DNA of 64,000 nucleotides from Candidatus Pristimantibacillus lignocellulolyticus (GTDB lineage: Bacteria > Bacillota > Bacilli > Paenibacillales > Paenibacillaceae). A program made the position numbers and the translations under genes. Under the pieces are notes generated by a model, which was given only the letters and a program-made list of their open reading frames with translations, was not told where the DNA came from and did no database searches. Shown here piece by piece: positions 18,641 through 28,500 of the stretch; positions within the stretch are counted from its first letter, which is position 1; every line of letters begins with the position of its first letter. The DNA is taken from assembly GCA_023639215.1 (NCBI GenBank), contig CP097899.1, positions 4,584,001-4,648,000 of the forward strand, given 5' to 3'.

Positions 18641-18733
18641 AATTAAAATTATCACAATTTAAGTTATATTAAGTGACATAAATATAACACAACATACAAA
18701 CTATTAAGAATAAAACAATGAAGATTCAATGTT

Positions 18734-18747
18734 AGGAAGCGTTTTCA
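18734..18747. promoter_or_regulatory. cre-like CcpA operator upstream of the binding-protein gene
   Basis: AGGAAGCGTTTTCA matches the cre consensus at every position but the first. It lies upstream of the paired regulator boxes, between the GH130 stop and the binding-protein promoter. Confidence 0.55.
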
Positions 18748-18836
18748 ATTTACCATTTCAAAAACTCACGATACATATTAATCTGTTGAGTGAAAATCAT
18801 CCAAACAACCTTCACCCAACTTCATATATCTTGTCC

Positions 18837-19850
18837 TTAGTGACCCGCTAAAATATACTCTACTAGCTCATCTATTGGAACAGTTGCTAGTGCGATCGCT
18901 GTATCGGTAACACCGTAATAAATGTATAATATACCATCTTTCACTACATTACCTGTGGGAAAAATTACATTCGGAATTTGATAACCAAATTTTTCATAAT
19001 ACGGCTCTGGCTCCATAATATAATTATTCGTTCTTGCAATAATGATTTCTGGATTCTCCAGATCTAGAAGAAGCGCGCCAACACGATAAACACTATCGTA
19101 ATCAACTCCATGATAAAGAACTAACCAGCCTTTATCCGTTTTTACTGGTGGCGTTGAACCACCGATTTTTTTCTGCTCCCAATCTTCTGGGCCAGCTTTA
19201 GCTAATAACTTTGGTTCATCCCAGTTAATAAGATCATCAGAGTATGAAATCCACATTGCAGCTTTTTCAGTTCCGTATTCATCACCAACATACTCTTCAG
19301 GACGTCTTAGTAATACAAATCGATTGTTAATCTTTTCAGGAAATAATATATTGTCCCGATCATTAATTTCTAAAGGTGTAGTATCCGATACATACTCCCA
19401 ATTAATGAGATCTTTTGAACGTAGTATACTAGAACGAGTTAACCAATGTTGTGGATCTTCTCCCCATCCATCTGGATATTCAGGAATTGAACGCTCTGGG
19501 AGACCTGATCCTGTAGGGTAATAGTTCATTGCACATGGACGCAATGCGTAGTTCAAATAAAAAGTACCATCTATTTTAACTATACGTGGATCTTGGACAC
19601 TTCCGTATGGAAAGCCCAACATGTCAGGAGTGACAATTGGTTCATCTTTCACATGAGTAAAATTGACTCCGTCTTCACTCTCTAACAAACCTAAATAATT
19701 TTTACAAGGAGTTAGTGAACCTGCCGTTCTTTCAATCATATAAAATTTTCCATTATCAATAATTACTGCTGGATTAAACACTGTTGCTTTGCGCCATTCA
19801 AACAACCCAGGTACTACAATAGGATTTTGAGGATGTCTTGTAATTTGCAT
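18837..19850 (-). CDS. GH130 family glycoside phosphorylase (beta-mannoside phosphorylase-like)
   Basis: 337 residues forming a five-bladed propeller. Family hallmarks are NPIVVPG, KATVFNPAVI, GSVQDPRIVK (likely catalytic-site Asp) and DRDNILFPEKI. GH130 enzymes split beta-mannosides with phosphate, releasing mannose-1-phosphate. The enzyme has no signal peptide, so it should act on sugar imported by the neighbouring ABC system. The start is ATG 19850, with TAGGAGG 7 bp upstream; the longer frame would begin at TTG inside the SD region. It has its own promoter with the regulator boxes at 19919-19949. The specific disaccharide is not predictable. Confidence 0.85.
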   Translation of the reverse strand: MQITRHPQNPIVVPGLFEWRKATVFNPAVIIDNGKFYMIERTAGSLTPCKNYLGLLESEDGVNFTHVKDEPIVTPDMLGFPYGSVQDPRIVKIDGTFYLNYALRPCAMNYYPTGSGLPERSIPEYPDGWGEDPQHWLTRSSILRSKDLINWEYVSDTTPLEINDRDNILFPEKINNRFVLLRRPEEYVGDEYGTEKAAMWISYSDDLINWDEPKLLAKAGPEDWEQKKIGGSTPPVKTDKGWLVLYHGVDYDSVYRVGALLLDLENPEIIIARTNNYIMEPEPYYEKFGYQIPNVIFPTGNVVKDGILYIYYGVTDTAIALATVPIDELVEYILAGH

Positions 19851-19892
19851 GATTGAGCCTCCTAACAAAGTAGTTGTTCATTACTTGGGAAC

Positions 19893-19949
19893 ATTATATA
19901 ACGCAATAATTATCGATGATATCCAACAAACTATCGATTATATCCAATA
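19893..19949 (-). promoter_or_regulatory. putative YesN/AraC-regulated promoter of the GH130 gene
   Basis: On the minus strand, two TTGGATAT boxes form a direct repeat with 21-bp period (proximal 19919-19926, distal 19940-19947). A -10 TATAAT (19893-19898) follows exactly 20 bp after the proximal GGATAT, and no -35 hexamer stands out. The layout matches the promoter at 18584-18640. The rest of the gap to 20111 shows no other feature. Confidence 0.6.
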
Positions 19950-20111
19950 ATTATTGAAATATATTATTTAAATCAAATATTACTATCTTTGCTCTAGTAC
20001 CTAAAAAACATCTAGTTATCTACTAACTTAATCAAAGCCCAATCAGACCCTCATAGATTTGAATATTATACATTATATAAATTAATTTATTATCAAGTGG
20101 AGGGAAAGCTC

Positions 20112-20813
20112 TTGTCAGATCTTGGAGTGTCTATTATCACATGTACTAATAATCCCGATTTTCTTATGAATATCTTTAACAATTATCAGAAGCAGATCTA
20201 CACAAAAAAAGAATTGATTATCATTATTAATAAAGACAGTATTAGTTTAAAGGAATGGAAAAAAAAAGCAGCTAATTATCCCAATGTCTCCGTCTATAAA
20301 GTAGCAGAAAGAGTATCATTAGGACAATGCTTGAATAGTGGAATCAGCAAGGCCAAATATCCCCTTATCGCAAAATTTGACAATGACGATTTCTATTCAC
20401 CTTACTATTTAAGGGAGCAAGTAAAAGCACTCCTACGAACAGGAAGCTCTGTCGTCGGCAAACACGCATGTTTGGTCTATCTTTCTGCAAGCAAAAAACT
20501 TGTCATTCGTTCTCCTTTTGAAAAGAATAAAACTGTCGATTTTATTCAAGGAGGCACCATATTATTTCGCAAAAAAATTCTTAAGAATGTACGATTCTCA
20601 AATCTCACAGTTGGTGAGGACGTAAAATTTTTAAAAGATTGCTCGAAGAAAGGCTATAGAATATACGCTACTACTCCAACGAATTACGTATATATTCGCC
20701 GAAAAAATAAAAGCACTCACACATGGCAAGTGAACGATAATGAATTCCTGCATGGCGGCAAGCCTGTTGCCGTTACTACGAATTTCCGTCAGTACGCCGT
20801 GCGCAAATTTTGA
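20112..20813 (+). CDS. family 2-like glycosyltransferase (GT-A fold, CgeD-like)
   Basis: 233 residues, one of only two confident plus-strand genes. The N-terminus VSIITCTNNPDFLMNIF is a GT-A nucleotide-binding start, and KFDNDDFY at about residue 90 carries the DxD metal motif. A C-terminal GEDVKFLKDCSKKGYRIY matches the acceptor-side segment of GT2 enzymes. It resembles the CgeD/spore-surface group. The start is TTG 20112, because GGAGG lies 8 bp upstream; GTG at 20097 would sit on the SD itself. It is transcribed alone and ended by a terminator at 20856-20895. Donor and acceptor sugars unknown. Confidence 0.75.
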   Translation: MSDLGVSIITCTNNPDFLMNIFNNYQKQIYTKKELIIIINKDSISLKEWKKKAANYPNVSVYKVAERVSLGQCLNSGISKAKYPLIAKFDNDDFYSPYYLREQVKALLRTGSSVVGKHACLVYLSASKKLVIRSPFEKNKTVDFIQGGTILFRKKILKNVRFSNLTVGEDVKFLKDCSKKGYRIYATTPTNYVYIRRKNKSTHTWQVNDNEFLHGGKPVAVTTNFRQYAVRKF

Positions 20814-20855
20814 GCTTGAAAATTCTTCCTTGACTTAAAATAATATTGTATAACT

Positions 20856-20895
20856 TCAAAACGGACTCATCTTCTAATAAGGGAGTCCGTTTTGA
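20856..20895 (+). terminator. intrinsic terminator of the glycosyltransferase gene
   Basis: Perfect 13-bp stem (arms TCAAAACGGACTC and GAGTCCGTTTTGA) followed by CGTTTTTCC on the plus strand, 40 bp past the stop codon. Confidence 0.8.
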
Positions 20896-20923
20896 CGTTT
20901 TTCCAATTATTTTCTGTAGCTAT

Positions 20924-20971
20924 AAAAAAAGAGCTAACCGACAATCATATGAGCATGATTGTTAGTTAACC
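20924..20971 (-). terminator. intrinsic terminator facing the minus-strand decayed gene
   Basis: On the minus strand a stem of about 16 bp with one or two mismatches (ATGATTGT pairs ACAATCAT at its apex) is followed by a run of seven U. It ends the transcript of the decayed gene at 20987-21430. Confidence 0.85.
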
Positions 20972-20986
20972 CTTCTTCGACACTCT

Positions 20987-21430
20987 TTATTTTAGTTTGA
21001 AATAAATGAATGAATCCTCATATTTAAGTGACTCATCTTCCTTTTGTACAACTAAATAGCCAGTTTTATTTTTATGGACAGCTACAATAATTTTTCCTTC
21101 AGCAGTATAACTCGCCGTTTCACCTTTTTTAATTTTTTTGGTACCAGTAGCATCATCGAATGCATCACCAAGTGATCCACCATCGAAATATTTTTCAGTT
21201 CCAATAACATAATAATCATCTACAGTATTAGTTCCCCAAAACCACGGTTCGTAATATACACCTATATATTCACCATCTGAGTTACTTGATTTGATTAGTT
21301 TTCCATTTTTCATTTCTACTTTAACAGTGACCATCTTATATTCTAGATCCGGATCATTCTCAATGTAGTATTCATCTAAATCACTAGAAATGTGTAAATA
21401 TATTACAATTTGTAAGTCATGCTTTGATTC
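20987..21430 (-). pseudogene. 5'-truncated gene remnant, small extracytoplasmic-type domain
   Basis: The frame from ATG 21334 gives 115 residues (MVTVKVEMKNGKLIKSS), but this ATG has no SD. The same frame continues upstream without a stop to 21430, with protein-like content (DEYYIENDPDLEYK leading straight into MVTVKV). No ATG, GTG or TTG with a ribosome site exists in that extension, and a TGA stops it at 21431-21433. The pattern YK-MVTVKVEMKNG resembles DUF4352/DUF5067-like secreted immunoglobulin-like domains, where a signal peptide would be expected before it. I read this as a gene that lost its 5' end. An expressed short form starting at 21334 cannot be excluded. Confidence 0.5.
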
Positions 21431-21449
21431 TCATTGTGTTACTATACAA

Positions 21450-21481
21450 GTAACCCATCACCAATTAAGGAGATGGGTTAC
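21450..21481 (-). terminator. hairpin downstream of helD
   Basis: Perfect 10-bp stem GTAACCCATC/GATGGGTTAC with a 12-nt loop, about 30 bp past the helD stop. The U-tract is weak (UUGUAU). Confidence 0.6.
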
Positions 21482-21512
21482 ATTTCTTACAAACATATTG
21501 GTGTTTTCCTTG

Positions 21513-23849
21513 TCAAACTTGAACTAGCCCTTCCTGTATAGCTTCACGTAAAAACGGGTTCGGTTCACCTATGCAATAAAGCTTTAAACTATGCATTGCT
21601 CTAGTACAAACCGTGTAAAAAACTCTGCGCAGGCTCTCATCACTGTAAACTAACTCAGATGCATCATAAATGATGACAGCTTCGAATTCGATGCCTTTGG
21701 ATAAATACGATGGTATGATGACAACTCCTTGTTCATAATGTGGGGAGTCATTTTCTATGAGTTTAATATTTTCAACGTTAGACATCGCTACATATGCGTT
21801 CTTGCTTTCCTCCGCTGATTTACATATTATCGCGATACTATGATAACCATCACTTCGTAAAATTTCGACTTTAGAATTGATGCAGCGGTGCAATTCTTCT
21901 CGATCAGACAATTGTGTCAGTACTGGCAATACCCCTGAACGTTCAAAAGGTATAATCTGCTGCCCGTTCGGAACTAATTTACGTGTAAATTCAATAATTG
22001 GTTTTGTTGAACGGTAGCTGCGCGTCATGTTAATGACTTCTGTTTCTTCTTGTCCGTATAAGTTGCTAAGTATGCTAAAATCTATCATTTCATTGGCATG
22101 CACGAAAATCGCCTGATTAAAATCACCTAGCACAGTAATCCTCGCCGATGGAAACAATCGTTTTATAAACTCGAACTGAAATGGCGAATAGTCCTGTGCC
22201 TCGTCAACAAGTATATGTTTTATCGCGTTATTAGTCTGAAAACCTTCAATCAATTCTTTCATTAATAAATAAGGAGTAGCATCTTCATATAATAATTTAC
22301 CTTCATCTAGCATTTCAGTTGTCGATTGACATATATCCGCCCACTCCTCGGGTGTTTCCCCCACTAACCACTGTTTGATTTGCTTGGGATCTATAAAAAG
22401 CTGTTTGTATATACTCTTAACATCGATGAACTGAAGCTCCCGAATACTTTTTCGCAACGGCTTCAATTTCTGGCGAACAATTAGTTGTGCTAGTGCTTCC
22501 GGCTCCATCTCATAGTCGGCAATCGCTTCTCTATTAAAGCCTCGTTTTTTCGCTAAGTAAGCATGTGCTTGATAATATTCCTCGTTGCTAAGAAGCTCAA
22601 TTTCTTCCTGAACCCATGGCTTCTCTTGTTCCACTCTTTCGGTTTCCGAAACTAACTTAATGAGCCATTCCATTAACTTCTCAAGTCTATTATGGAAGTT
22701 GATTGAGCTGTCATTGCTATAAAATTCATCTGAAATTTGCTCAACAGTAACTATTGGCTTTCCTCGAAAGTTAATGTTTTTGAATATCATTCCAGATAAC
22801 TCTAGTGAATTTCTATATGACTTTATGACTTCAAAAAAATAGGTAGATGCTTTGAATTGAATGCCCGACACTCTTGAACGATGTGAAGGGGTATTAGCTG
22901 TAGTTAACACATATTCCAATTGCTCATAAGGATTCTCAACCTGAAACTCTTTGCTTAATCGATGATCCATGTATTCCTGAAATGTAACCTGCTGCATATT
23001 TTCTTCGCCGAGTTCCGGCAGAACATTGGATACATAACTGTTGAACATTGAATTAGGTGAAAATAGAATAATCTGATAAGCCTTCAGTCTATCACGATAT
23101 TTGTAGAGCAAATAAGCAATTCGCTGTAAAGCGGCAGATGTCTTACCACTGCCCGCTGCACCATGAACAATGAGCAACCTTCCGTGATCATGACGGATAA
23201 TCCGGTTTTGCTCCTGCTGAATCGTAGCTACTATACTATGCATATGTTTATCTGTTCCTTGACCGAGAACCTGCTGCAAAATCTCATCACCAATAGTGAG
23301 ACTTGTATCGAACATAGAATGAAGTACACCTTCGCGGATGTGATATTGCCACTTCTTCTTCAATTCCCCTTGGATGATGCCTCCAGGCGTTTCATACTGG
23401 GCAGGACCTGGTTCGTAATCATAGTAAACGCTTGAAATTGTTGATCTCCAGTCATAGATAAGAAAATCCTCTCCACTCTTATCCATAAGGGAGGAAATAC
23501 CTATATAGACCTTTTCTTGATGTGGCATTCCTTCTTCTATAAAATCAATTCTGCCGAAGTAAGGAATTTTCTGCATACGGCGCAACGTAGATAGTCTCTT
23601 AGAAGCATGTTTGTGGGTGCTTTGACTTACGGACAGTGCTTGAGTTTCTTGTCTTAAACTGATCACTGTCTCAAGAAAATCATCAAAGCTATCCATATTC
23701 ACCTTAATTTCATCCCCAAAGTTTTTGCGAATATTTACGACTTCGTTTTTTCGTAGTGAAGTTTCTTCCTCTAACTTACTAATTTGCTCCGCAATCGTCT
23801 CCATTACATCATCCACACGTTTTTGCTCCTGCAGAAACTCCGAATTCAT
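21513..23849 (-). CDS. helD: HelD-type UvrD/Rep-like helicase (RNA polymerase recycling)
   Basis: 778 residues. An N-terminal coiled coil (about 1-75), which reaches into RNA polymerase channels in HelD proteins, precedes the superfamily-1 motor: Walker A GAAGSGKTSAA at about 231, DEAQDYS at about 560 and TRSYRST downstream. HelD proteins release stalled RNA polymerase from DNA by ATP-driven opening. The start is ATG 23849, with AAGGAG 8 bp upstream; GTG at 23858 overlaps that SD. Monocistronic, with a hairpin after the stop. HelD rather than UvrD/PcrA is chosen for the N-terminal coiled coil and overall length. Confidence 0.87.
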   Translation of the reverse strand: MNSEFLQEQKRVDDVMETIAEQISKLEEETSLRKNEVVNIRKNFGDEIKVNMDSFDDFLETVISLRQETQALSVSQSTHKHASKRLSTLRRMQKIPYFGRIDFIEEGMPHQEKVYIGISSLMDKSGEDFLIYDWRSTISSVYYDYEPGPAQYETPGGIIQGELKKKWQYHIREGVLHSMFDTSLTIGDEILQQVLGQGTDKHMHSIVATIQQEQNRIIRHDHGRLLIVHGAAGSGKTSAALQRIAYLLYKYRDRLKAYQIILFSPNSMFNSYVSNVLPELGEENMQQVTFQEYMDHRLSKEFQVENPYEQLEYVLTTANTPSHRSRVSGIQFKASTYFFEVIKSYRNSLELSGMIFKNINFRGKPIVTVEQISDEFYSNDSSINFHNRLEKLMEWLIKLVSETERVEQEKPWVQEEIELLSNEEYYQAHAYLAKKRGFNREAIADYEMEPEALAQLIVRQKLKPLRKSIRELQFIDVKSIYKQLFIDPKQIKQWLVGETPEEWADICQSTTEMLDEGKLLYEDATPYLLMKELIEGFQTNNAIKHILVDEAQDYSPFQFEFIKRLFPSARITVLGDFNQAIFVHANEMIDFSILSNLYGQEETEVINMTRSYRSTKPIIEFTRKLVPNGQQIIPFERSGVLPVLTQLSDREELHRCINSKVEILRSDGYHSIAIICKSAEESKNAYVAMSNVENIKLIENDSPHYEQGVVIIPSYLSKGIEFEAVIIYDASELVYSDESLRRVFYTVCTRAMHSLKLYCIGEPNPFLREAIQEGLVQV

Positions 23850-23875
23850 AGCATTCACTCCTTTAAAATATAGGG

Positions 23876-23904
23876 TTGACTAATGAGCAACAATGCAATA
23901 TAAT
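23876..23904 (+). promoter_or_regulatory. orphan sigma-A promoter on the plus strand
   Basis: TTGACT (23876-23881), 17-bp spacer, TATAAT (23899-23904): close to the sigma-A consensus. No plus-strand gene follows; the next genes on both sides are on the minus strand. Transcription would run into the bidirectional terminator at 24032-24067. Confidence 0.55.
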
Positions 23905-23910
23905 TATATT

Positions 23911-24067
23911 AGGAATACTGTACCTATTTATTAATTATTTGCTTATCTATATAAATTTACCACGAGTCTGCATTTTTTTCAATGTATTGGACTCTATTTT
24001 TATGTCTATAATCAAACATTTTTATTAAAACAAAAACACTCCTAATGAATGCTTAGGAGTGTTTTTG
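23911..24067 (+). ncRNA. candidate small RNA transcript (promoter to terminator, about 157 nt)
   Basis: A near-consensus promoter at 23876-23904 faces an intrinsic terminator ending at 24067 with no credible open frame between (longest in-frame ATG run is about nine codons and has no SD). The transcript would be AU-rich with a strong 3' hairpin. It could be a small RNA, or the promoter may be fortuitous in an AT-rich spacer. No homology is recognised. Confidence 0.3.
24032..24067. terminator. bidirectional intrinsic terminator between mscS-like gene and helD
   Basis: Thirteen-bp perfect stem (AAAACACTCCTAA pairs TTAGGAGTGTTTT, 7-nt loop) with U-rich tails on both strands. It ends the mechanosensitive-channel gene on the minus strand and would also stop plus-strand transcription from 23911. 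Confidence 0.85.
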
Positions 24068-24085
24068 TTATTTGTCTATTTTAGT

Positions 24086-25330
24086 TTAATTTGCTAGATC
24101 TCGTACTTTCAAATGAGTAACATCATATCCCGATGGATTTTGGAACGCCCGTAGCCCAAATGCCGGAGCTACTGCAAAAATATGATCAAAGATGTCTGAC
24201 TGAATAGATTCATATACCGCCCAATTGGTATCATTGGTGAAAGCGTAAATTTCCAACGGTAATCCATTATCTGCTGGCGCGAGTTGCCTAACAATTAGCG
24301 TCATTTCTTTATGAATTTTTGGATGATTTTTAAGATATTGCTGAATGTACACTCTGAATACCCCAATATTCGTAAGCTGTCTACCATTCACTTTATTAGT
24401 TGTGTTAATGTGATTCTTCGTATTATACTGATCAATTTCGTTCACTCTTGCCTTCATGTATTCAGCAAGATAATGAATCTCTGTAAATTCATCAATCATT
24501 TCCTGCGTACAAAAGCGGATGCTGTTCGTATCAATATTAATGGAACGCTTAATTCTTCTACCACCTGAAACTTGCATACTTCTCCAATTTTTGAATGAAT
24601 CAGAAATTAAAGCATAACTAGGGATTGTAGTGATCGTTTTATCAAAATTCATCACTTTAACTGTATTCAAAGTGATTTCTATGACATCACCATCTGCACT
24701 GTACTTCGGCATCTCAATCCAATCACCCACACGTACCATATCATTCGAAGATAATTGAACACCTGCTACTAAACCTAATATTGAGTCCTTAAAGATTAAC
24801 ATAAAAATAGCTGATAATGCACCAAGACTACTAAGAATGATCAATGGATTTTGTCCGAAGACGATCGAAATAACTACAATACCACCAATAATAAATAGAA
24901 ATATTTTGACAACTTGAATATATCCCTTGATTGGTTTGACCTTGGATACGTCAAATGATCGATAAATATCATCAATAGCATTAAGCAACGCGTTAATAAC
25001 GATAATAGCTACTATAATTATATAAGTTGCTGCACCCTTTTCGATCAATAATTGATAGGCAGGAAATGCTGACCCAAAAAAATAGACAATAATGGCGGGA
25101 ACGATATGAGATAAATTGTGAAAAACTTTCTTCTCTAAGATAATATTGTCCCATGTGTATTTATTGTTCGTTATAATATGAATAACGATCTTTAGCACTA
25201 TTTTTTGAGCTATATAATTTGCCAGTATGCAGATCACAGCTATAAAACTAATCATAATAATATTTGATAGATAAGTAACTGTTGTTGGGCCCATTCCGTA
25301 TTGTTCTAGTTGACTTATAATGAATTTCAT
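24086..25330 (-). CDS. MscS-family mechanosensitive ion channel (YbdG-like)
   Basis: 414 residues. Four to five transmembrane helices span about 15-190; the last (SSLGALSAIFMLIFKDSILGL) is the pore helix followed by the MscS beta domain with the VGDWIEMP signature. The soluble C-terminal domain is longer than in small MscS proteins and ends GLRAFQNPSGYDVTHLK, the layout of the YbdG/MscM branch. It should open on membrane tension during osmotic downshock. Monocistronic, with a good terminator. Family certain; the YbdG-like subgroup is by overall length. Confidence 0.85.
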   Translation of the reverse strand: MKFIISQLEQYGMGPTTVTYLSNIIMISFIAVICILANYIAQKIVLKIVIHIITNNKYTWDNIILEKKVFHNLSHIVPAIIVYFFGSAFPAYQLLIEKGAATYIIIVAIIVINALLNAIDDIYRSFDVSKVKPIKGYIQVVKIFLFIIGGIVVISIVFGQNPLIILSSLGALSAIFMLIFKDSILGLVAGVQLSSNDMVRVGDWIEMPKYSADGDVIEITLNTVKVMNFDKTITTIPSYALISDSFKNWRSMQVSGGRRIKRSINIDTNSIRFCTQEMIDEFTEIHYLAEYMKARVNEIDQYNTKNHINTTNKVNGRQLTNIGVFRVYIQQYLKNHPKIHKEMTLIVRQLAPADNGLPLEIYAFTNDTNWAVYESIQSDIFDHIFAVAPAFGLRAFQNPSGYDVTHLKVRDLAN

Positions 25331-25453
25331 TGTCTCCTCCTCTTCAACTATGTTAGCTTACTATTATAAATTAGTTTACACTTCAAAGCAAAATTAGCAT
25401 AGAACTAATCTATCACAGTATCATCTTTTTCTACAATAACCTCAAGATATGTC

Positions 25454-25487
25454 AAAAAGAGCCCAGTCCTAATACGGACTGGGCTCT
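25454..25487 (-). terminator. intrinsic terminator of the lac-type operon
   Basis: Perfect 12-bp GC-rich stem (AGAGCCCAGTCC/GGACTGGGCTCT) followed by a U-run on the minus strand, about 70 bp past the lacZ stop. Confidence 0.9.
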
Positions 25488-25553
25488 AATATTGGTGGTG
25501 AAGGGAAATTGACCCCTTCTATTTACAATAATCTAATCTTGATACATTACTCC

Positions 25554-28500
25554 TTAAGCACGTTCAATCGTGAACTCGAAGCTTAAGTTTTGATTGGCTG
25601 GAATTAGATACTCATCATGTACTGGAGCACCCCAGCTATCGTCACCGCCAACACCCATTTGTTTACCAGCTACCGTTACAACGGTATAGTGAACATTGGG
25701 CAATTCATAATGATGCATTGCACTTTCAAGTTCGAAAGCAGTGTATGGCGAAATATTGCACTCAACAGGTGCTGTTGCAGGAGAAGTTAACTTGATACCT
25801 TGACCAAGCTTATTCGTTACTGCAACACGACGTACGCCAGTACGGTTACCTGATTCTTGTGGTACAACATATGCTGATACATTATCTTTTGCTTCATTAC
25901 TGAATGTCATTAGACGAGCGCCGAAAGCACGATCGATATAGTTCTCATCTGGTCCCATTGCATACCAATCTAATTGATCATAATCTGCTGGAACTTTGAA
26001 GGAAAGTGCGAAGATCGGAAGTTTTGGTAAGTTCTCTGCACCAAAGTATTCTGATTTTACATGAATCGCTCCACCTTCAGATACCGTATAAGCAACAGTC
26101 ACGGTTACTGCGTCACTAATGTTTAATTTATAAGTGTATTTAACAGTTACAGAATTGTCAGTTTCGATAAGCTCAAGATTAACACATTTACGAGTTAAGC
26201 TCGCTGCAAACCATGCACCTGACTCAAAACCTTGTGCAAACCCTTTATCATTGTCTGTCATCGCTCTCCAGAACAATGGTGCAGGTTGACCAGCAATCAT
26301 CTCACGACCAGCATAGTTCACAGAGATTAGTGTACCAGCTTGCTTAGAGAACATAATGCTAAAGTCTCTGCCATGAACCCCAATATTTACATCACCTTCA
26401 GCTACGCGGAATGTACGTTTCATTGGCGCCACTTCCTCAGCTTCAACAACAAAGATATGTTGACCAAAAGCGACTTCATGTCCAGCTTCTGCCCACAGCG
26501 TTGCTTCTTTCAAATTCAATGAAGCTGTAACTGCATACTCACCCGCTTCGAATTCTGTATAGAAATCAACTGGAATATAAGATTCATTTCCTGCTGGCAC
26601 ATCAATATCCATTGCAATATCTTCAACTAATTCACCGTTGTGATGTAGTGCGATAACAAGTTCATATCCTTCCGTACCAATAAACAAATTCTCATTGACG
26701 ATATTTACACCGTTCGCGTCAGGCGTTAACTTCATGTTCTGATAGAGGAATTTCACTTCTTGCATTTTTGGTGATACTTGGCGATCTGCGTATACAATAC
26801 CATTTGTACAGAAATTGTAATCTGTAGAACGATCATCAAAATCTCCACCATAAGCAAGGAACTCCTTGCCATAACGATCCTCTTTCACAATCACTTGATC
26901 GATGTAATCCCAGATGAACCCACCTTGATACATCGCGTATTTATTTTCAAGCTCAGTGTATTTATGCATACCTCCGACAGAGTTCCCCATCGCGTGCATA
27001 TACTCACAACTAATATAAGGCTTGTCTGGGTTATCATTCAAATACTCTTCGATATCTGCTGGTTTTGCATACATACGACTTTCCATATCACTTGTATCAT
27101 TGTAGTTACGGTTGTGGAATACTCCTTCATAATGTACAAGACGAGACGGGTCGCTACTACGGAAGTAGTTTGCAACGTTTAATAATACTTGTCCTGCATA
27201 GGCTTCATTACCTACAGACCAAATTAGAATGGAAGGATGATTCTTATCACGTTCAACCATAGAAATCGCACGATCCATTACAATATCTTGCCATTCTTCC
27301 TTGTTTTCTGGAACGTTCCAAGATGGTTCAACTGCCCCCATCTTCTGCCAAGAACCATGTGTTTCAAGGTTCATCTCATCGATAAGATAAATACCGTACT
27401 CATCACATAGCTCATACCAAAGCGATTGATTAGGATAATGTGAAGTACGAACAGCATTCAAATTGTTTTGTTTAATTGTTTTAATATCCCATAGCATATC
27501 TTCATCCGTAATTGCACGACCGCGACGGCTATTGAATTCATGACGGTTTACACCTTTGAAGACAATACGTTGACCATTAATATGCATCACTTTATTTATC
27601 ATTTCAAAGCGACGGAAGCCAACACGATGAGGAATAACTTCTATCAATTCACCATTTTCATCTGAAACCATTACGAAAAGTTCATATAGGTATGGAGATT
27701 CTGCACTCCAAGGATTCACTTCACCAGCATCGAGATTAACCGTTACTTTATTAGACGAACTATTTGTAGAATTCGTTTCAGCAACTGGTGCACCATTAGC
27801 ATCATATAGCTGCATAGCAATGTTGTAACCTTTATCTGTTTGCATAGTAAAGTCTACAGAAAGAGCACCTTTTGTATACGTATCATCTAGATCAGCATGG
27901 ATAAACATGTCTTGTACATGAATTTCCGGTACAGCATACAAGTATACATCACGGAAAATACCTGAGAAACGCCAGAAATCTTGATCTTCTAGCCAACTTC
28001 CCGTACTACGTTGATAAACTTCAACAGCTAGTTTGTTCTCACCGTCGATTAAGTAAGGACTTAATTCAAATTCTGAAGGTGTGAAGCTATCTTCACTATA
28101 ACCAACGAATTGACCATTCAACCAAACGTAAAACGCTGATTCTACACCTTGGAACGAGATATATGTTTTTTTGTCTTTCATATTTGAAGGGATATTAAAA
28201 TAAGTAATATAACTACCAACTGGATTATCATTCATCGCAACTGCAGGTGGTCTAAGTTCGTGTTGACCATCCCAAGGATACATCGTATTCACATACTGCG
28301 GCTTACCATGTCCTTGTAGTTGGATATGACCAGGAACTTCGATATATCCCCAGCTTGAACTATCATGATTACTTTCAAAAAAAGTCATAGGACGATCAAT
28401 TGGATTAGGAGAATATTGAAATTTCCAGTTGCCATTTAGTGAATGACGTAATGCCATAGGAGCTCTTTGAATGGCTTCATCAAATGTCTCATAATATTTG

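Noticed and set aside
18780..18825. Terminator after the GH130 gene
   Set aside because: A weak GTTG.GTGAA/TTCAC.CAAC pairing exists but has a mismatch and no U-run.
26778..27182. Plus-strand open frame opposite lacZ
   Set aside because: Antisense shadow inside a conserved GH2 region with His/Ile/Thr-biased composition and no ribosome site.
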